Part shown: positions 24,860-34,062 of the stretch, piece after piece
Layout: each line of letters begins with the position of its first letter
How positions within the stretch are numbered: the first letter of the stretch is position 1
NCBI RefSeq assembly: GCF_009792235.1
Contig: NZ_CP046973.1
Coordinates: forward strand, 5,270,001-5,334,000
DNA length: 64,000 nt
Direction of reading: 5' to 3'
Source: Microcystis aeruginosa FD4
Lineage (GTDB): Bacteria; Cyanobacteriota; Cyanobacteriia; Cyanobacteriales; Microcystaceae
Made by a program: the position numbers and the translations under genes
The notes under the pieces: model-generated
Databases searched by the model: none
Seen by the model: the letters and a program-made list of their open reading frames with translations, nothing else
What the model was told of the DNA's origin: nothing

Positions 24860-25927
24860 CTAGGAGTCCTGTAAAAAAATTAATTCAGCCGGCGTTACCG
24901 CTCCTTTTTCGGTAATGATAGCGGTGATTAAAGCGGCCGGAGTAACATCGAAGGCGGGGTTATAAAAGTTAACATCTCTAGGGCAAAGGGTAGTCGTCCC
25001 CACCTGATAAATTTCGGCACGATCGCGCTGTTCGATCGGTATCCCCGTACCATCCTGAAGGGAAAAATCCACCGTCGATAGAGGCGCGGCCACATAAAAA
25101 GGCAGATTATGAGCTTTTGCCACCACTGCGAGGGAATAGGTGCCGATTTTGTTGGCCGTGTCCCCATTGGCCGCAATGCGATCGGCCCCAACGATCACCG
25201 CATCGATCAGTTTTTGCTGCATACAGTGGGCCGCCATACTATCGGTGATCACGGTGACGGGGATTCCCTCCCGCACACATTCCCAGGCGGTTAATTTTGC
25301 CCCTTGCAGCCGCGGCCGGGTTTCGTCTGCATACACTTGTATTAATCTCCCTGCCGTCCAAGCGGAACGAATTACCCCTAAAGCAGTACCATAACCGGCC
25401 GTGGCCAGGGAACCAGTATTACAGTGGGTTAAAATTGTCAGTTTTTCAGGGTGATTCGGCAGCGCCAATAGACCATGATGACCGATCGCCCGACAGGTTT
25501 CCACGTCTTCTCTTTGGATATTTTGGGCAGTTTCAAGGAGATTTTTGGTAATTATTGCCACTTCAGGTCCACTTTCCCTGGCCACTTTTAACATTCGCTC
25601 GATCGCCCAGAATAAATTCACCGCCGTCGGCCGGGTTTGCGCTAATCGATCAGCTATTCTAGTTAAATCAGCCAGAAATTCCTCTTTCTGGTCGGTGGTA
25701 ATTTCCTGCGCTCCTAAAACCATACCATAGGCAGCCGCTACCCCGATCGCCGGAGCGCCGCGCACAATCATCGTTTCGATCGCCCGGGCCATGGCTTCAC
25801 TGCTGGTGATCTCAACTTCCTCATAGTCCATGGGTAAACGGGTTTGATCGATCAGCCAGACTTTGTTATCGTGCCAACGCACGGGATAGATTGAGTTACT
25901 CTCGTAAGTGGTTGTGGTCATAAACAT
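24860..25927 (-). CDS. mtnA: S-methyl-5-thioribose-1-phosphate isomerase
   Basis: The 355-residue enzyme isomerizes methylthioribose-1-phosphate to methylthioribulose-1-phosphate in the methionine salvage pathway. Hallmarks: VRWHDNKVWLIDQTRLP, MIVRGAPAIGVAAAYGM, the catalytic Cys in ILTHCNTGSLATAGYGTALG and the catalytic Asp in VGADRIAANGDTANKIGTY. It has an eIF2B-like C-terminal fold and full length. ATGs at 25927 and 25921 are both possible starts. No other mtn gene is adjacent; the gene appears monocistronic. Confidence 0.95.
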   Translation of the reverse strand: MFMTTTTYESNSIYPVRWHDNKVWLIDQTRLPMDYEEVEITSSEAMARAIETMIVRGAPAIGVAAAYGMVLGAQEITTDQKEEFLADLTRIADRLAQTRPTAVNLFWAIERMLKVARESGPEVAIITKNLLETAQNIQREDVETCRAIGHHGLLALPNHPEKLTILTHCNTGSLATAGYGTALGVIRSAWTAGRLIQVYADETRPRLQGAKLTAWECVREGIPVTVITDSMAAHCMQQKLIDAVIVGADRIAANGDTANKIGTYSLAVVAKAHNLPFYVAAPLSTVDFSLQDGTGIPIEQRDRAEIYQVGTTTLCPRDVNFYNPAFDVTPAALITAIITEKGAVTPAELIFLQDS

Positions 25928-26295
25928 TTTTAGATTGAGAATTAGCCAAATTTACCAGTATAGCAGCGGGCTTTCCCCCTTCTCCCCACTACCATGCAGT
26001 CTTAACGAGTAATTGGCTCTCTTGGATATTGGGTGAAAAATGTTCACAATGTTACATTATGGGCGCAAGCGTTGCGCCCCTACACTATTTTGTGTTTTTT
26101 TGTAAAAAGTAATTTTAAATACAGAAACTTTTTTTAGAATGTATAGATAAGTGACTAGGAAAAATTGAAGAATGCTTGGGTGCATCTATGGTGAGCAGCA
26201 GAAGTTATTAAAAGAGGGCGAAGGCAATTCGCCCCTACAATAATATTATTGCGCCGCCTGAGCTTTTATATTAACTAATTCCGAGGATAATTACC
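25928..26295. other. Intergenic region with REP-like palindromes
   Basis: 368 bp separating mtnA from a membrane-protein gene. Two short palindromes are visible: GGGCGCAAGCGTTGCGCCCC near 26061 and AGGGCGAAGGCAATTCGCCCC near 26215. These belong to the same dispersed palindrome style as family D. No gene seen. Confidence 0.5.
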
Positions 26296-26730
26296 GTGAA
26301 AACAGCGAAATATCCCGAAAAAATTGCCGCTCTCTGGACAACATTCCTCTTGGGAACTCTATTTCACACCCAACTGGGTTTAATGCCGCTTTTCCATGGT
26401 CAATCGATCGTCGAGAGTCAGCAAACCAGCAATCTCGATCCGATTTTCTGGGGAATGTTGCTCTTTTTTTTGCTGCCAATGTTAGCGATTATCGGGGTCA
26501 ATTTTAGCGAAAGTCGCTCCTTGAGAAAAGTCCATTTCTGGCTGACAATTCTCTATTCTGTCTTGAATTTAGCCCATCTGATCGCCGATCTTTTGGTCAG
26601 ACCGATCGCTTGGTATCAAATCGCTCTCATGGCAATTTTATTGATCATCGGACTGATTTTAAATCTAGTTTCCTATCAATGGCTGCGGTTAGCGATCCCC
26701 CATCCGCACCATCTCTCGGAAAGTCATTAG
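26296..26730 (+). CDS. Four-helix integral membrane protein, unknown function
   Basis: GTG start at 26296, 144 residues. Hydrophobic segments at about 10-30, 50-67, 83-100 and 112-133 predict four transmembrane helices; the N-terminus is basic. Motifs such as FLLGTLFHTQLGLMPLFHGQ and a C-terminal HPHHLSESH are visible, but I recognise no family. No operon partner: flanks are repeat-containing spacers. It is probably a real gene because the codon usage and HIP1 content match the neighbours. Confidence 0.6.
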   Translation: MKTAKYPEKIAALWTTFLLGTLFHTQLGLMPLFHGQSIVESQQTSNLDPIFWGMLLFFLLPMLAIIGVNFSESRSLRKVHFWLTILYSVLNLAHLIADLLVRPIAWYQIALMAILLIIGLILNLVSYQWLRLAIPHPHHLSESH

Positions 26731-27118
26731 TAGTGCCAAGATCAAGAGGTGGCCGGTTGACTAACTGATTCAGACCAGAGGATGCCTTTTGATCTTAAGT
26801 TGATGCTTATTAGGGTAAAAGCAAGCTTAAACCGGAGCTAAAGCGATTTTTTCTGAAACAATCGCTCAAAAAATCTAATTAATCCCTATTATTTCCTAGA
26901 TCAGTCCGTAAATTGCCCCTGTTTCTGGGCTGCCGCTGGGACCACATCTCACCAAGTATGGATCTTTTTAGCTATGATAGTTCAGAAGCAAGCCAATAAA
27001 GGGAACTTTCGGGGCTTGTTATTCATCAAAAAACTCCTGATCGGAGGAGTTAAGTAGACGATATAGTTCAGATTAACGGCAAATATTGGTTAATAGTAAT
27101 AACGAGGTAATTATTTTG
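26731..27118. other. Intergenic region upstream of the Tic22-like gene
   Basis: 388 bp without a gene. A hairpin AACTCCTGATCGGAGGAGTT sits at about 27029-27050, some 70 bp before the start codon, and a second (AGCGATT...AATCGCT) near 26842. Either may act as terminator or leader structure; function not established. Confidence 0.4.
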
Positions 27119-27919
27119 ATGAAATCTCTCATTCGTTGGACGGCAACTCTTGGGTTAGTGGGAACGACAATGTTGACTTCGCTGCTGGGCAGCTATTCTA
27201 AAGCACTCGCTTTACCGGAAGAACAAATCGTCAAAACCTTGCAGTCTGTACCTGTCTTCGCTATTGCCGACGATCAAGGAGTTCCCCTAATTGCCGTAGG
27301 AGAAAAAGAACAGAAATTCACGGGAGTTTTTATCAGTCAGCAGGACGCACAAAACTTTTTTGAACGCCTGAAAAAAGAGAATCCTGAAGTGGCCAGCAAA
27401 GTTAAAGTTCAGGCTGTTTCTTTGGCACAAGTCTATAAAATGCAAACCAGTCAAACCGATCAAAATCGTTTAATTATCGATTTTGTTCCCAAAGAGTCGG
27501 AAGTAGAATCGGCGAAAAAACTGCTCAGTGAAAGAGGTCAACAATATCAAGGTGGTGTACCTTTATTTGTGCCGAAAGCAGGAAAAGAGAGTAATTTTCT
27601 GGTGGTCAATCGCAATAATCAGGATTTTATTCCTTTCTTCTTTGAAAAAGCCGCCGCTTTGCAAATGGTAGAACAATACAAAAAAGCTAATCCCGCAGAA
27701 GCAGCCACGGTGAAAATTGATGTTATTCCCTTAGAAAGTGTCATCGCAACTCTGCAACAAAGTAACGATGAAGCTTTAACTAAAATTCTTCTCTATCCTA
27801 GCCAAGAAACGATTAATTTTATTCGGGCAAATAGCAACCAAAATGCTCCCAACCAACCCCCAGCAAATCAGCCACGCCCTAATAATAATACCAATAATCG
27901 CCCCGCCCCCAATCGTTAA
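27119..27919 (+). CDS. Tic22-like periplasmic protein
   Basis: From the ATG at 27119 the protein has 266 residues with a signal peptide (KSLIRWTATLGLVGTTMLTS... to about residue 32, AKALA-like cleavage). The mature part has two related modules, VPVFAIADDQGVPLIAV..GVFISQQDAQNF and VPLFVPKAG...FLVVNR..FIPFFFEKAAAL, as in Tic22 family proteins. Cyanobacterial Tic22 is a periplasmic chaperone for outer-membrane protein biogenesis. The C-terminal 30 residues are Asn/Pro-rich and low-complexity. The prmC gene begins 5 bp downstream, so the two are likely co-transcribed. Confidence 0.85.
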   Translation: MKSLIRWTATLGLVGTTMLTSLLGSYSKALALPEEQIVKTLQSVPVFAIADDQGVPLIAVGEKEQKFTGVFISQQDAQNFFERLKKENPEVASKVKVQAVSLAQVYKMQTSQTDQNRLIIDFVPKESEVESAKKLLSERGQQYQGGVPLFVPKAGKESNFLVVNRNNQDFIPFFFEKAAALQMVEQYKKANPAEAATVKIDVIPLESVIATLQQSNDEALTKILLYPSQETINFIRANSNQNAPNQPPANQPRPNNNTNNRPAPNR

Positions 27920-27924
27920 GCCTT

Positions 27925-28809
27925 GTGTCTGCTAGTATTTCCGGTCAAGAATTAAGTCAATGGCGCCAACAGGCGATCGCTGATTTAGAGCAAGCGCAAC
28001 TATCTGCCAAGGAAGTGGATATCTTTCTGCAAGCAGTGACAGATTTAGATACTCTTTCCCTGCGCTTACAATCCTTTCGCGAACGAGAAAAAATCCCTTT
28101 GAGTTATTCTTGGTCGGAAATTACTAAACGCTGGCAAAAACGCCTTCAAGCAAGGGTTCCCTTGCAGTATTTGCTCGAATCGGTGGTCTGGCGTAATTTT
28201 ACCCTGAAAGTCTCCCCAGAAGTCTTAATTCCTCGTCCCGAAACCGAGTTATTAATCGATATTGTTGGAGAAACCGTCAGAGGAGACGACGGGGGAATCT
28301 GGGTAGATCTGGGAACCGGTAGCGGTGCGATCGCTATTGGTTTAGCTAGTATCTTGACAAAAGCAGCAATATATGCCATTGATTACAGTCAAACGGCTTT
28401 AGCGATCGCCAAAGAAAATATCATCAATACCGGTTTTGCCGACAGAATTATCTTAAAACAGGGTTCTTGGTGGACACCCCTAGAGAAGTGGAAAGGACAG
28501 ATTAGCGGGATGGTGTCCAATCCTCCCTATATCCCCAGTGCAGAAATCCTCGACCTACAAATTGAAGTGCGGGAACATGAACCCCGTTTGGCCCTCGATG
28601 GAGGTGAAGACGGATTGACTGCGCTGCGCTATCTAGTGGCCACTGCACCCGATTATCTGCGATCGGGAGGCCTTTGGCTAGTGGAAATGAGAGCCGGTCA
28701 AGGGGAAAAAGTAGCGCAAATGCTAGAAAATCAGGGCAATTATCGACAAATTCAGATTATTAACGACCTAGCCGGTTTCGATCGCTTTGTTTTGGCCGAG
28801 CGAATTTAG
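27925..28809 (+). CDS. prmC: Peptide chain release factor N5-glutamine methyltransferase
   Basis: 294 residues from a GTG start, 5 bp after the Tic22-like gene. The protein methylates the GGQ glutamine of release factors RF1/RF2. It has the N-terminal helical domain, VLIPRPETELLID, the SAM site VDLGTGSGAIAIGLA (127-141) and the catalytic NPPY at 199-202 in MVSNPPYIPS. Full length. The 3' end overlaps by 4 bp the convergent gene at 28806. Confidence 0.93.
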   Translation: MSASISGQELSQWRQQAIADLEQAQLSAKEVDIFLQAVTDLDTLSLRLQSFREREKIPLSYSWSEITKRWQKRLQARVPLQYLLESVVWRNFTLKVSPEVLIPRPETELLIDIVGETVRGDDGGIWVDLGTGSGAIAIGLASILTKAAIYAIDYSQTALAIAKENIINTGFADRIILKQGSWWTPLEKWKGQISGMVSNPPYIPSAEILDLQIEVREHEPRLALDGGEDGLTALRYLVATAPDYLRSGGLWLVEMRAGQGEKVAQMLENQGNYRQIQIINDLAGFDRFVLAERI

Positions 28810-29342
28810 CGCAATGTCCCCGCTTCGCAGTCCCGCAGCCAGAGACGCACCGCTTGGCCGATGGTGCCTTGACTGGTTTCTAGGGGAGGTAAGGGGACTT
28901 GAGCGGGTTCAAGGGAGGCTAATTGACTGTAAATCGTCACTAATCGCCATCCTTCCCCAGTTTTAGTTAAAAATAACCAATGATAATTCTGGAGAGTGAC
29001 CGAGCGATTTTTGCTATACTGACGCTCTAAAGTCGTAAAAAAAACCTGTTGAGTGTCATCGGCAATTTGACCGGAATATTGACTAGCAGTTAAAGGTAGG
29101 GGTGCAAATTCGGGACGACCGGCAATAATCACAAAAACTGGTGTAGATAATTTTTGATCGATTTGGGAACGGGTAATAACTCGATTAGCATAACCGGGTA
29201 AATCTGACAAGAGGCGATCGACTAAAAGATTTAAATCCTCCGGACAGCTAGAAAGAGGAAGACTAACTGCTGGGAAGTTAATCCCGAAAATAACCAGCAA
29301 TACAGCTAAATATCGGCTAATTCTTGACAAATTTTTGCCCAT
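28806..29342 (-). CDS. Secreted hypothetical protein
   Basis: 178 residues with a signal peptide (YLAVLLVIFGINFPAVSLP, cleavage near residue 28) and two Cys (near positions 33 and 172) that could form a disulphide in the periplasm. Central segments LLVDRLLSDLPGYANRVI and YHWLFLTKTGEGWRLVTIYS suggest a mixed alpha/beta domain. I believe similar proteins exist in other cyanobacteria, but I cannot name a family. The start lies 37 bp inside the pyrF 3' end, so it is probably translated from the same mRNA as pyrF. Confidence 0.65.
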   Translation of the reverse strand: MGKNLSRISRYLAVLLVIFGINFPAVSLPLSSCPEDLNLLVDRLLSDLPGYANRVITRSQIDQKLSTPVFVIIAGRPEFAPLPLTASQYSGQIADDTQQVFFTTLERQYSKNRSVTLQNYHWLFLTKTGEGWRLVTIYSQLASLEPAQVPLPPLETSQGTIGQAVRLWLRDCEAGTLR

Positions 29343-30007
29343 GCTACCTTTGGCTCCTCGGCACCGGTGATCGGTCGTCCAATTACTAGATAATCAGCCC
29401 CAGCTTTAAGCGCTTGGGCCGGAGTCATCACCCGACTTTGATCCCCTTTCGTTGACCAGGAGGGACGAACTCCGGGGCAAACTAAGAGAAAATCCTCTCC
29501 ACAGACGCGCCGCAATTGCGCCACTTCTTGGGGAGAACAAACCGCCCCATCAATTCCCGATTCCTTAGCCAATAATGCCAGATTTAAGGCATATTCCGAT
29601 AGTTCTAGGGGAATTTTGAGGTCGAGGGCTAATTCCTTGGCGTTAAGGCTGGTTAAAACGGTGATAGCGAGAAGTTTTGGCGGTGATAGCAGGTCAGAGA
29701 TGGCCCCTTTCGCCGCCGCCAGCGCTTGCCGTCCGGCCGTTGCGTGCAGGGTGAGTAAATCCACTTGATAGCGACTAGCTGAACGACAGGCCCCGGCGAC
29801 CGTATTGGGAATATCATGAAATTTGAGATCGAGAAAGCTCTTTTTTTGTCTTTCTTGCAGAATCGCCAGAATTTCTGCACCGCTACTGACAAATAATTCT
29901 AGTCCCACTTTCCAAAAATTGACTTCCGGCAACAGATCGAGCATTGCGATCGCTGATTCTAAATCCGGCACATCGAGAGGAACAATAATTCGGTCTGAGT
30001 TGGTCAT
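29306..30007 (-). CDS. pyrF: Orotidine 5'-phosphate decarboxylase
   Basis: 233 residues from the ATG at 30007; the frame is open further upstream but runs through a low-complexity repeat, so that extension is spurious. The enzyme makes UMP from OMP in pyrimidine synthesis. The active-site DLKFHDIPNT (Lys-Asp tetrad region) and VVCPG-like LLVCPGVRPSW, plus DYLVIGRPITGA phosphate-binding loop, are intact. The hypothetical secreted-protein gene overlaps its 3' end. A G-rich direct repeat precedes the start codon. Confidence 0.95.
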   Translation of the reverse strand: MTNSDRIIVPLDVPDLESAIAMLDLLPEVNFWKVGLELFVSSGAEILAILQERQKKSFLDLKFHDIPNTVAGACRSASRYQVDLLTLHATAGRQALAAAKGAISDLLSPPKLLAITVLTSLNAKELALDLKIPLELSEYALNLALLAKESGIDGAVCSPQEVAQLRRVCGEDFLLVCPGVRPSWSTKGDQSRVMTPAQALKAGADYLVIGRPITGAEEPKVAWAKICQELADI

Positions 30008-30022
30008 ATTTGGGCGATACAG

Positions 30023-30082
30023 TGGGGTAGTGGGGTAGTGGGGGAGTGAGGAAGTGGGGTGTGGGGGAGTGGGGGAGTGGGG
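30023..30082. repeat. G-rich tandem repeat upstream of pyrF
   Basis: About 60 bp of degenerate GTGGGGTA/GTGGGGGA units with at least eight runs of four or more G on the plus strand. It lies 15 bp before the pyrF start, so in the pyrF mRNA it would be a C-rich leader. Slippage-prone and able to form a G-quadruplex on one strand. Confidence 0.7.
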
Positions 30083-30110
30083 ACGGAGTTTAAAGGCAGT
30101 ACAGCTTAAA

Positions 30111-30575
30111 TCAGAGAAAAATCCAATCGGCAAAAGTGGCAGCCTGTCCGCAATAAATGCCATCACGATGGATGATATTCCAAACGATCGCTTTTTCAAT
30201 GCGAAATAGTTGACCGTTTTTCGTGATCCTTACGCCGTGATAATCGTTGATATAGCCCTGTTTTTTGACTAAATCCAGCATTTTTTGGCGTTCTTGGGCG
30301 ATTTCATCTCCCTCTACCGTCGCTCGCGAAGGAGTTGCTAATAATTCTGGCCAAGTTAAACCCCAGAGATCGAGGGCGGTGCGATTACCATAATTAAAGA
30401 TCGGATTAGTTTGCGTACCGTGGGAAACTAGGACAAAAGGGGCATAAAAGAGCATTTTACTCTGTTCTTTGCCAGTACCGATCCGGGGTAAAAGCGATCG
30501 CCCGATTAACCGTTCATAACTATCCAGCAGCAATTCTGTCCAAGCTATAATAGCTGAATCTTGCCAAATTTCCAT
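30111..30575 (-). CDS. MEKHLA-domain protein (PAS-like)
   Basis: 154 residues corresponding to a stand-alone MEKHLA domain, a PAS-like sensor also found at the C-terminus of plant HD-ZIP III proteins. Landmarks: APFVLVSHGTQTNPIFNYGN, RTALDLWGLTWPELLATPSR, YINDYHGVRITKNGQLFRIE and YCGQAATFADWIF. Length matches the bacterial single-domain form. It is upstream of pyrF on the same strand, separated by the G-rich repeat. Ligand and output are unknown. Confidence 0.87.
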   Translation of the reverse strand: MEIWQDSAIIAWTELLLDSYERLIGRSLLPRIGTGKEQSKMLFYAPFVLVSHGTQTNPIFNYGNRTALDLWGLTWPELLATPSRATVEGDEIAQERQKMLDLVKKQGYINDYHGVRITKNGQLFRIEKAIVWNIIHRDGIYCGQAATFADWIFL

Positions 30576-30597
30576 AAAATTATGGTTAAAAACCAGT

Positions 30598-31779
30598 TTA
30601 ATCTTCCCTTTGCCAATATTTATAGGCTGCGTAGGCTAAAGTAATCACTCCCGTGAGAATTGCCGACTCATCCACTAAAAATTCCGGATGGTGAAGGGGG
30701 GGATTGAGGAGGTGAGGAGAACCCACTCCTAGACGGAACATTGTACCGGGGGCCTGTTGCAAATAAAGAGAAAAATCCTCGGCCCCCAGGGAGGGTTCCG
30801 AGAGAATTAAAACCCGATCCTGTCCCCAAGCTTCTAAACCAGCTTCTTCGACTAACCGGGTTAAAAATTGGTCATTTTGCACCGATGGCACCCCCCGACG
30901 ATAATTTACTTGACATTTAGCGTTATATGTGCTACAGACATTCGTGACCAAACTCTCGATCCATTCCGGGAGATGGGCGTGGGTTTCTGGGTGCAGCGAT
31001 CGCACGGTTCCTGCCATGCGTACCTGATCGGCGATGACGTTGGGGGCGCGACCACCGCTAATCTGGCCGATGGTAAGGACAATGGGACGCAAAGGGTTTT
31101 GAGTCCGACTAATGGCCTGTTGCAAGGTGGTGATTACTTGCGAGGCGATCCAGATAGCATCGATCGCCTCGTGAGGCCGGGCCCCGTGGCCGGATTCCCC
31201 TTGAATAAAAATCTCCAGATCGTCGGCAGCTGCGGTTAAGGCCCCGTAACGAACCCCGATCGATCGGGCCGGAATCGAGGGGAAAACGTGCAGCCCGAAA
31301 ACGGCGCTGACATCCCGCATCACCCCCTCCCGGATCATCCAACTGGCCCCCTGGGCGATTTCCTCTGCCGGTTGAAAGAGAAAGCGTATTTTTCCTGGCA
31401 AAGGTTCCGAGAGACGGGAAAGCACCATCGCCACCCCTAAACCGACGGTAGCATGAACATCGTGACCGCAGGCGTGCATAATCCCCGGTTTACGGGAAGC
31501 AAAGTCTAAATCGGTTCTTTCTTGGATTGGTAGGGCATCCATATCGGCCCGGATAGCTAAAAGCCTTCGATCACTGCCTTTTCCCGCCAATTCTCCCTTA
31601 ACTCCCGTTTTTCCCACCGCTTCCTGCACCGATAGACCACAGGAAGACAAAACTCCGGCAATATAGGCGGCAGTTTGATATTCTTGCCCGCTTAACTCTG
31701 GATTCGCGTGAATGTGGCGGCGAATCTCCACTAATCGGGGTGCGAGACTCTCGGCTATGTTTTTAATCTCGGAGAGCAT
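30598..31779 (-). CDS. M20-family amidohydrolase (N-acyl-amino-acid/IAA-amino-acid hydrolase type)
   Basis: 393 residues. Zinc-binding motif MHACGHDVHATVG (C104, H106, H109) and FLFQPAEEIAQG with the catalytic Glu pair are present, together with RADMDALPI and the C-terminal SLGAEDFSLYLQQAPG. This matches the M20D subfamily, which removes acyl groups from amino acids or related compounds; exact substrate unknown. The MEKHLA gene follows after 22 bp on the same strand, so the two may be co-transcribed. Complete. Confidence 0.88.
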   Translation of the reverse strand: MLSEIKNIAESLAPRLVEIRRHIHANPELSGQEYQTAAYIAGVLSSCGLSVQEAVGKTGVKGELAGKGSDRRLLAIRADMDALPIQERTDLDFASRKPGIMHACGHDVHATVGLGVAMVLSRLSEPLPGKIRFLFQPAEEIAQGASWMIREGVMRDVSAVFGLHVFPSIPARSIGVRYGALTAAADDLEIFIQGESGHGARPHEAIDAIWIASQVITTLQQAISRTQNPLRPIVLTIGQISGGRAPNVIADQVRMAGTVRSLHPETHAHLPEWIESLVTNVCSTYNAKCQVNYRRGVPSVQNDQFLTRLVEEAGLEAWGQDRVLILSEPSLGAEDFSLYLQQAPGTMFRLGVGSPHLLNPPLHHPEFLVDESAILTGVITLAYAAYKYWQRED

Positions 31780-31959
31780 GAAACCAGTTTTACAGTATCT
31801 TTAGGGTTAATCATAGAGCATTTTTTACCTGAAAATTCGACTTGGCTGATTTTAAGTCTGCATTGTCTTCTCGGCATTCTTTCATCTGTTGATTCGGTAA
31901 CACCTCTTGAGAGAATATTCCCGCTATGATAGGAAACATTGTCTAGTTAGGAAAAAAAC

Positions 31960-32355
31960 ATGGTTCAGTCTTCCGAAAAAATTGAAGTTAAGTACGGGGA
32001 AAGAGAAATTGCCGAAGGAACATTAATTACTTTCCCCAATCCACGTCCGGGCAGAAATTACGATATTCAGATCACTCTGCCGGAATATACCTGTAAGTGT
32101 CCCTTTTCCGGTTATCCCGATTTTGCCACTATTTATCTTAGCTACGTTCCCGATCAAAAGGTGATGGAATTAAAGGCGATTAAACTTTATATTAATAGTT
32201 ATCGCGATCGTTATATTTCCCACGAAGAAGCAATTAACCAAATTTTAGATGATTTGGTAGCGGCTTGCGAACCCTTGCAGATGAAAGTTAAGGGGGATTT
32301 TCATCCCAGAGGTAACGTACATACCGTGGTGGAGGTGATGTATAAAAAAGAATAG
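31960..32355 (+). CDS. queF: NADPH-dependent preQ0 reductase
   Basis: 131 residues, the short (YkvM) type of QueF, which reduces 7-cyano-7-deazaguanine to preQ1 for queuosine in tRNA. The nucleophile C47 lies in KCPFSGYPDFA with D54, and the QueF signature appears as ELKAIKLYINSYRDRYISHE. The C-terminal GDFHPRGNVHTVVEV is typical. Monocistronic; no preQ1 riboswitch fold is visible in the 180-bp upstream spacer. Confidence 0.95.
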   Translation: MVQSSEKIEVKYGEREIAEGTLITFPNPRPGRNYDIQITLPEYTCKCPFSGYPDFATIYLSYVPDQKVMELKAIKLYINSYRDRYISHEEAINQILDDLVAACEPLQMKVKGDFHPRGNVHTVVEVMYKKE

Positions 32356-32402
32356 CATAATTGTCTAGTTTGGGGATCGGTTGACCCCCATCTCTAGCTG
32401 TT

Positions 32403-32582
32403 CTAGTTCTTATCGTTGATCTTTTCAAGTGAACTACTCTCAACAGAGTTGAGAGCTTCCTGCTGCAATGGGATGCGCTTTCTACCTCGAAAGATAGCAA
32501 GTCTTACCTTCCCTGCACAGGCATCCGTCCTAGTTCCTAAGACCCAGATTTTTTCTGGCAACACGACCCGCCGAAGCTCGGT
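32403..32582 (-). pseudogene. C-terminal remnant of a TnpB-like (IS200/IS605) protein
   Basis: A 59-codon frame on the minus strand, closed upstream by a stop, reads TELRRVVLPEKIWVLGTRTD, then ACAGKVRLAIFRGRKRIPLQ and QEALNSVESSS. The pattern GTxxDACxG...QEAxNS is like the disordered C-termini of cyanobacterial TnpB proteins. Nothing of the RuvC or zinc-finger parts remains. It is a weak call made on pattern memory. Confidence 0.4.
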
Positions 32583-32650
32583 TATCGCTTAAGGAATAGT
32601 GGTCAAGATATATTTGTTATAGCATCGGTTTTTGAGAATTGTCTATATAC

Positions 32651-32752
32651 AAAGTCAGCATTCATGAGGGGAACCCTGGGGCGAATTACTTCGCCCCTTT
32701 AAAAGCCCCCTCCCCTCGCACTAAGCGCTTCGGGACGAATGCTGACACTAAG
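32651..32752. repeat. Inverted-repeat element (about 100 bp)
   Basis: Ends GTCAGCATTC and GAATGCTGAC enclose a palindrome GGGGCGAATTACTTCGCCCC and a segment CCTCGCACTAAGCGCTTCGGG that also resembles the right-end hairpin near 48990. No coding capacity. The rest of the 32356-32958 spacer (TnpB remnant apart) shows nothing further. Confidence 0.5.
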
Positions 32753-32958
32753 TTAAACGCTTTTTAAGTGTTATTTTTTCACCTCCATTGTTCCTGTGTT
32801 TTAAGTGTTTAATTTGGGTAGACTGGTTGAATGATAGGAAGGACGGGCTAGAAGCCTAGCCCACAGATAAAATTAGAGAATCTATCTAGAACAGCTTATC
32901 CTGCCAGTGCAGCTCTGGGATGCTCCCCAAAACCCGCAGTAACATAGAGCATAGAGAT

Positions 32959-34062
32959 TTAGATTAACTGCTCTAATTTTGCTCGTAAAGTCTTTTTGCC
33001 GAATTTAGTTAGAGTTTGTTGACGCAACCATTGCGGGTGACAACATTGATCCTGACCTAGCAAAATTTCTAAACAAGCTTTAGCCACTTTTTCGGCATCT
33101 CGATAGGGAACCCGCCACCCCACCAAACCATCCTGCAGCGGTTCTGCTGAACCGTCCTCATCTCCAGAAATCACGGGAATACCAGAGGCCATGGCCTCTA
33201 GGTACACAATCCCGAATCCTTCCCGGGAGGGCATAACGTAAGCATCGGCTAAACGATAATGGTCGGCTAATTCCTCTGTGGGGACAAAACCCGCGAAAAT
33301 TACCTGTTTATCCACTCCTAACTGCTTGGTTAAAGCTTCTAATCTGGGGCGATCGTCTCCTCGTCCGATAACTAGATATTTTACCTCGGGATAAGTCTCT
33401 AGAATTGTCGGCAGGGCCCGAATGGTCACATCTACCCCTTTATGGATATCCCCCGACCACAACCGGGCCACTGTTAATAAAACTTTGGCATTTTCCATAT
33501 CATATTTTTTGATTAATGTCAAGGACTTTTCGCCTAAATTAAACTTTTCTTCATCCACCACACAGGGGAGAATTGCTACTTTTTTGGGATCAATAGCGTT
33601 AGCCTCACACATAAGATCGCGAGTGTAACGGCTAATTGTCCAGATCGATGCGGCCGCTTGCAGGGCCCGTTTTTGCGAATTTGGTAAAGGTTCCCAGACT
33701 TCATTGCCGTAGGTGAGGACGGTGTAGGGTATGTCTAAAGCTTGACAGTAAAGACGGGTGAGGGGGGCTAAATTTATATGACCACAAAAAACCCGTTGGG
33801 GACGTTTCCGGAGGAGAGAAACTAAAAACTTAAGGGCTAATTGGATGCGTCCGAGAGTTGCTGAGTTATTTTTCAGGTAATGAAAGGTAATACCTTGATT
33901 TTTGAAAGGATTAGGACAATCAGGGGCATCCCGCAGTAAAAAAACCTCGGCCGCCTCGGAATCGGGCAAAGTGAGATAAGCTTGCAGGACATCCTTGATA
34001 TATGATTGAATACCGCCTTCTTGGGAAAAAATCTCTAAAAATAGGAAGATATGAGCCATCAT
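32959..34062 (-). CDS. Family 4 glycosyltransferase (GT-B)
   Basis: 367 residues with a two-domain GT-B fold. The N-terminal acceptor domain begins HIFLFLEIFSQEGGIQSYI. The donor domain shows LLTVARLWSGDIHKGVDV, YLVIGRGDDRPRLEAL, VIFAGFVPTEELADHYR and the EX7E motif EGFGIVYLEAMASGIPV. GT4 enzymes retain the donor's anomeric configuration; the sugar cannot be predicted. Likely used for exopolysaccharide or lipid glycosylation. It stands alone with repeats on both sides, so it may be accessory. Confidence 0.88.
   Translation of the reverse strand: MMAHIFLFLEIFSQEGGIQSYIKDVLQAYLTLPDSEAAEVFLLRDAPDCPNPFKNQGITFHYLKNNSATLGRIQLALKFLVSLLRKRPQRVFCGHINLAPLTRLYCQALDIPYTVLTYGNEVWEPLPNSQKRALQAAASIWTISRYTRDLMCEANAIDPKKVAILPCVVDEEKFNLGEKSLTLIKKYDMENAKVLLTVARLWSGDIHKGVDVTIRALPTILETYPEVKYLVIGRGDDRPRLEALTKQLGVDKQVIFAGFVPTEELADHYRLADAYVMPSREGFGIVYLEAMASGIPVISGDEDGSAEPLQDGLVGWRVPYRDAEKVAKACLEILLGQDQCCHPQWLRQQTLTKFGKKTLRAKLEQLI

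Noticed and set aside
24576..24863. Three long overlapping frames around 24570-24870
   Set aside because: They run through dispersed repeat family D and its palindromes; the same frames recur at 48324-48432 where no gene is plausible.
29306..30199. 297-aa version of pyrF
   Set aside because: The extra 64 residues are encoded by the G-rich repeat and the MEKHLA gene tail; the ATG at 30007 gives the normal PyrF N-terminus.
31780..31959. preQ1 riboswitch upstream of queF
   Set aside because: I found no preQ1 aptamer core or terminator switch in this 180-bp spacer.
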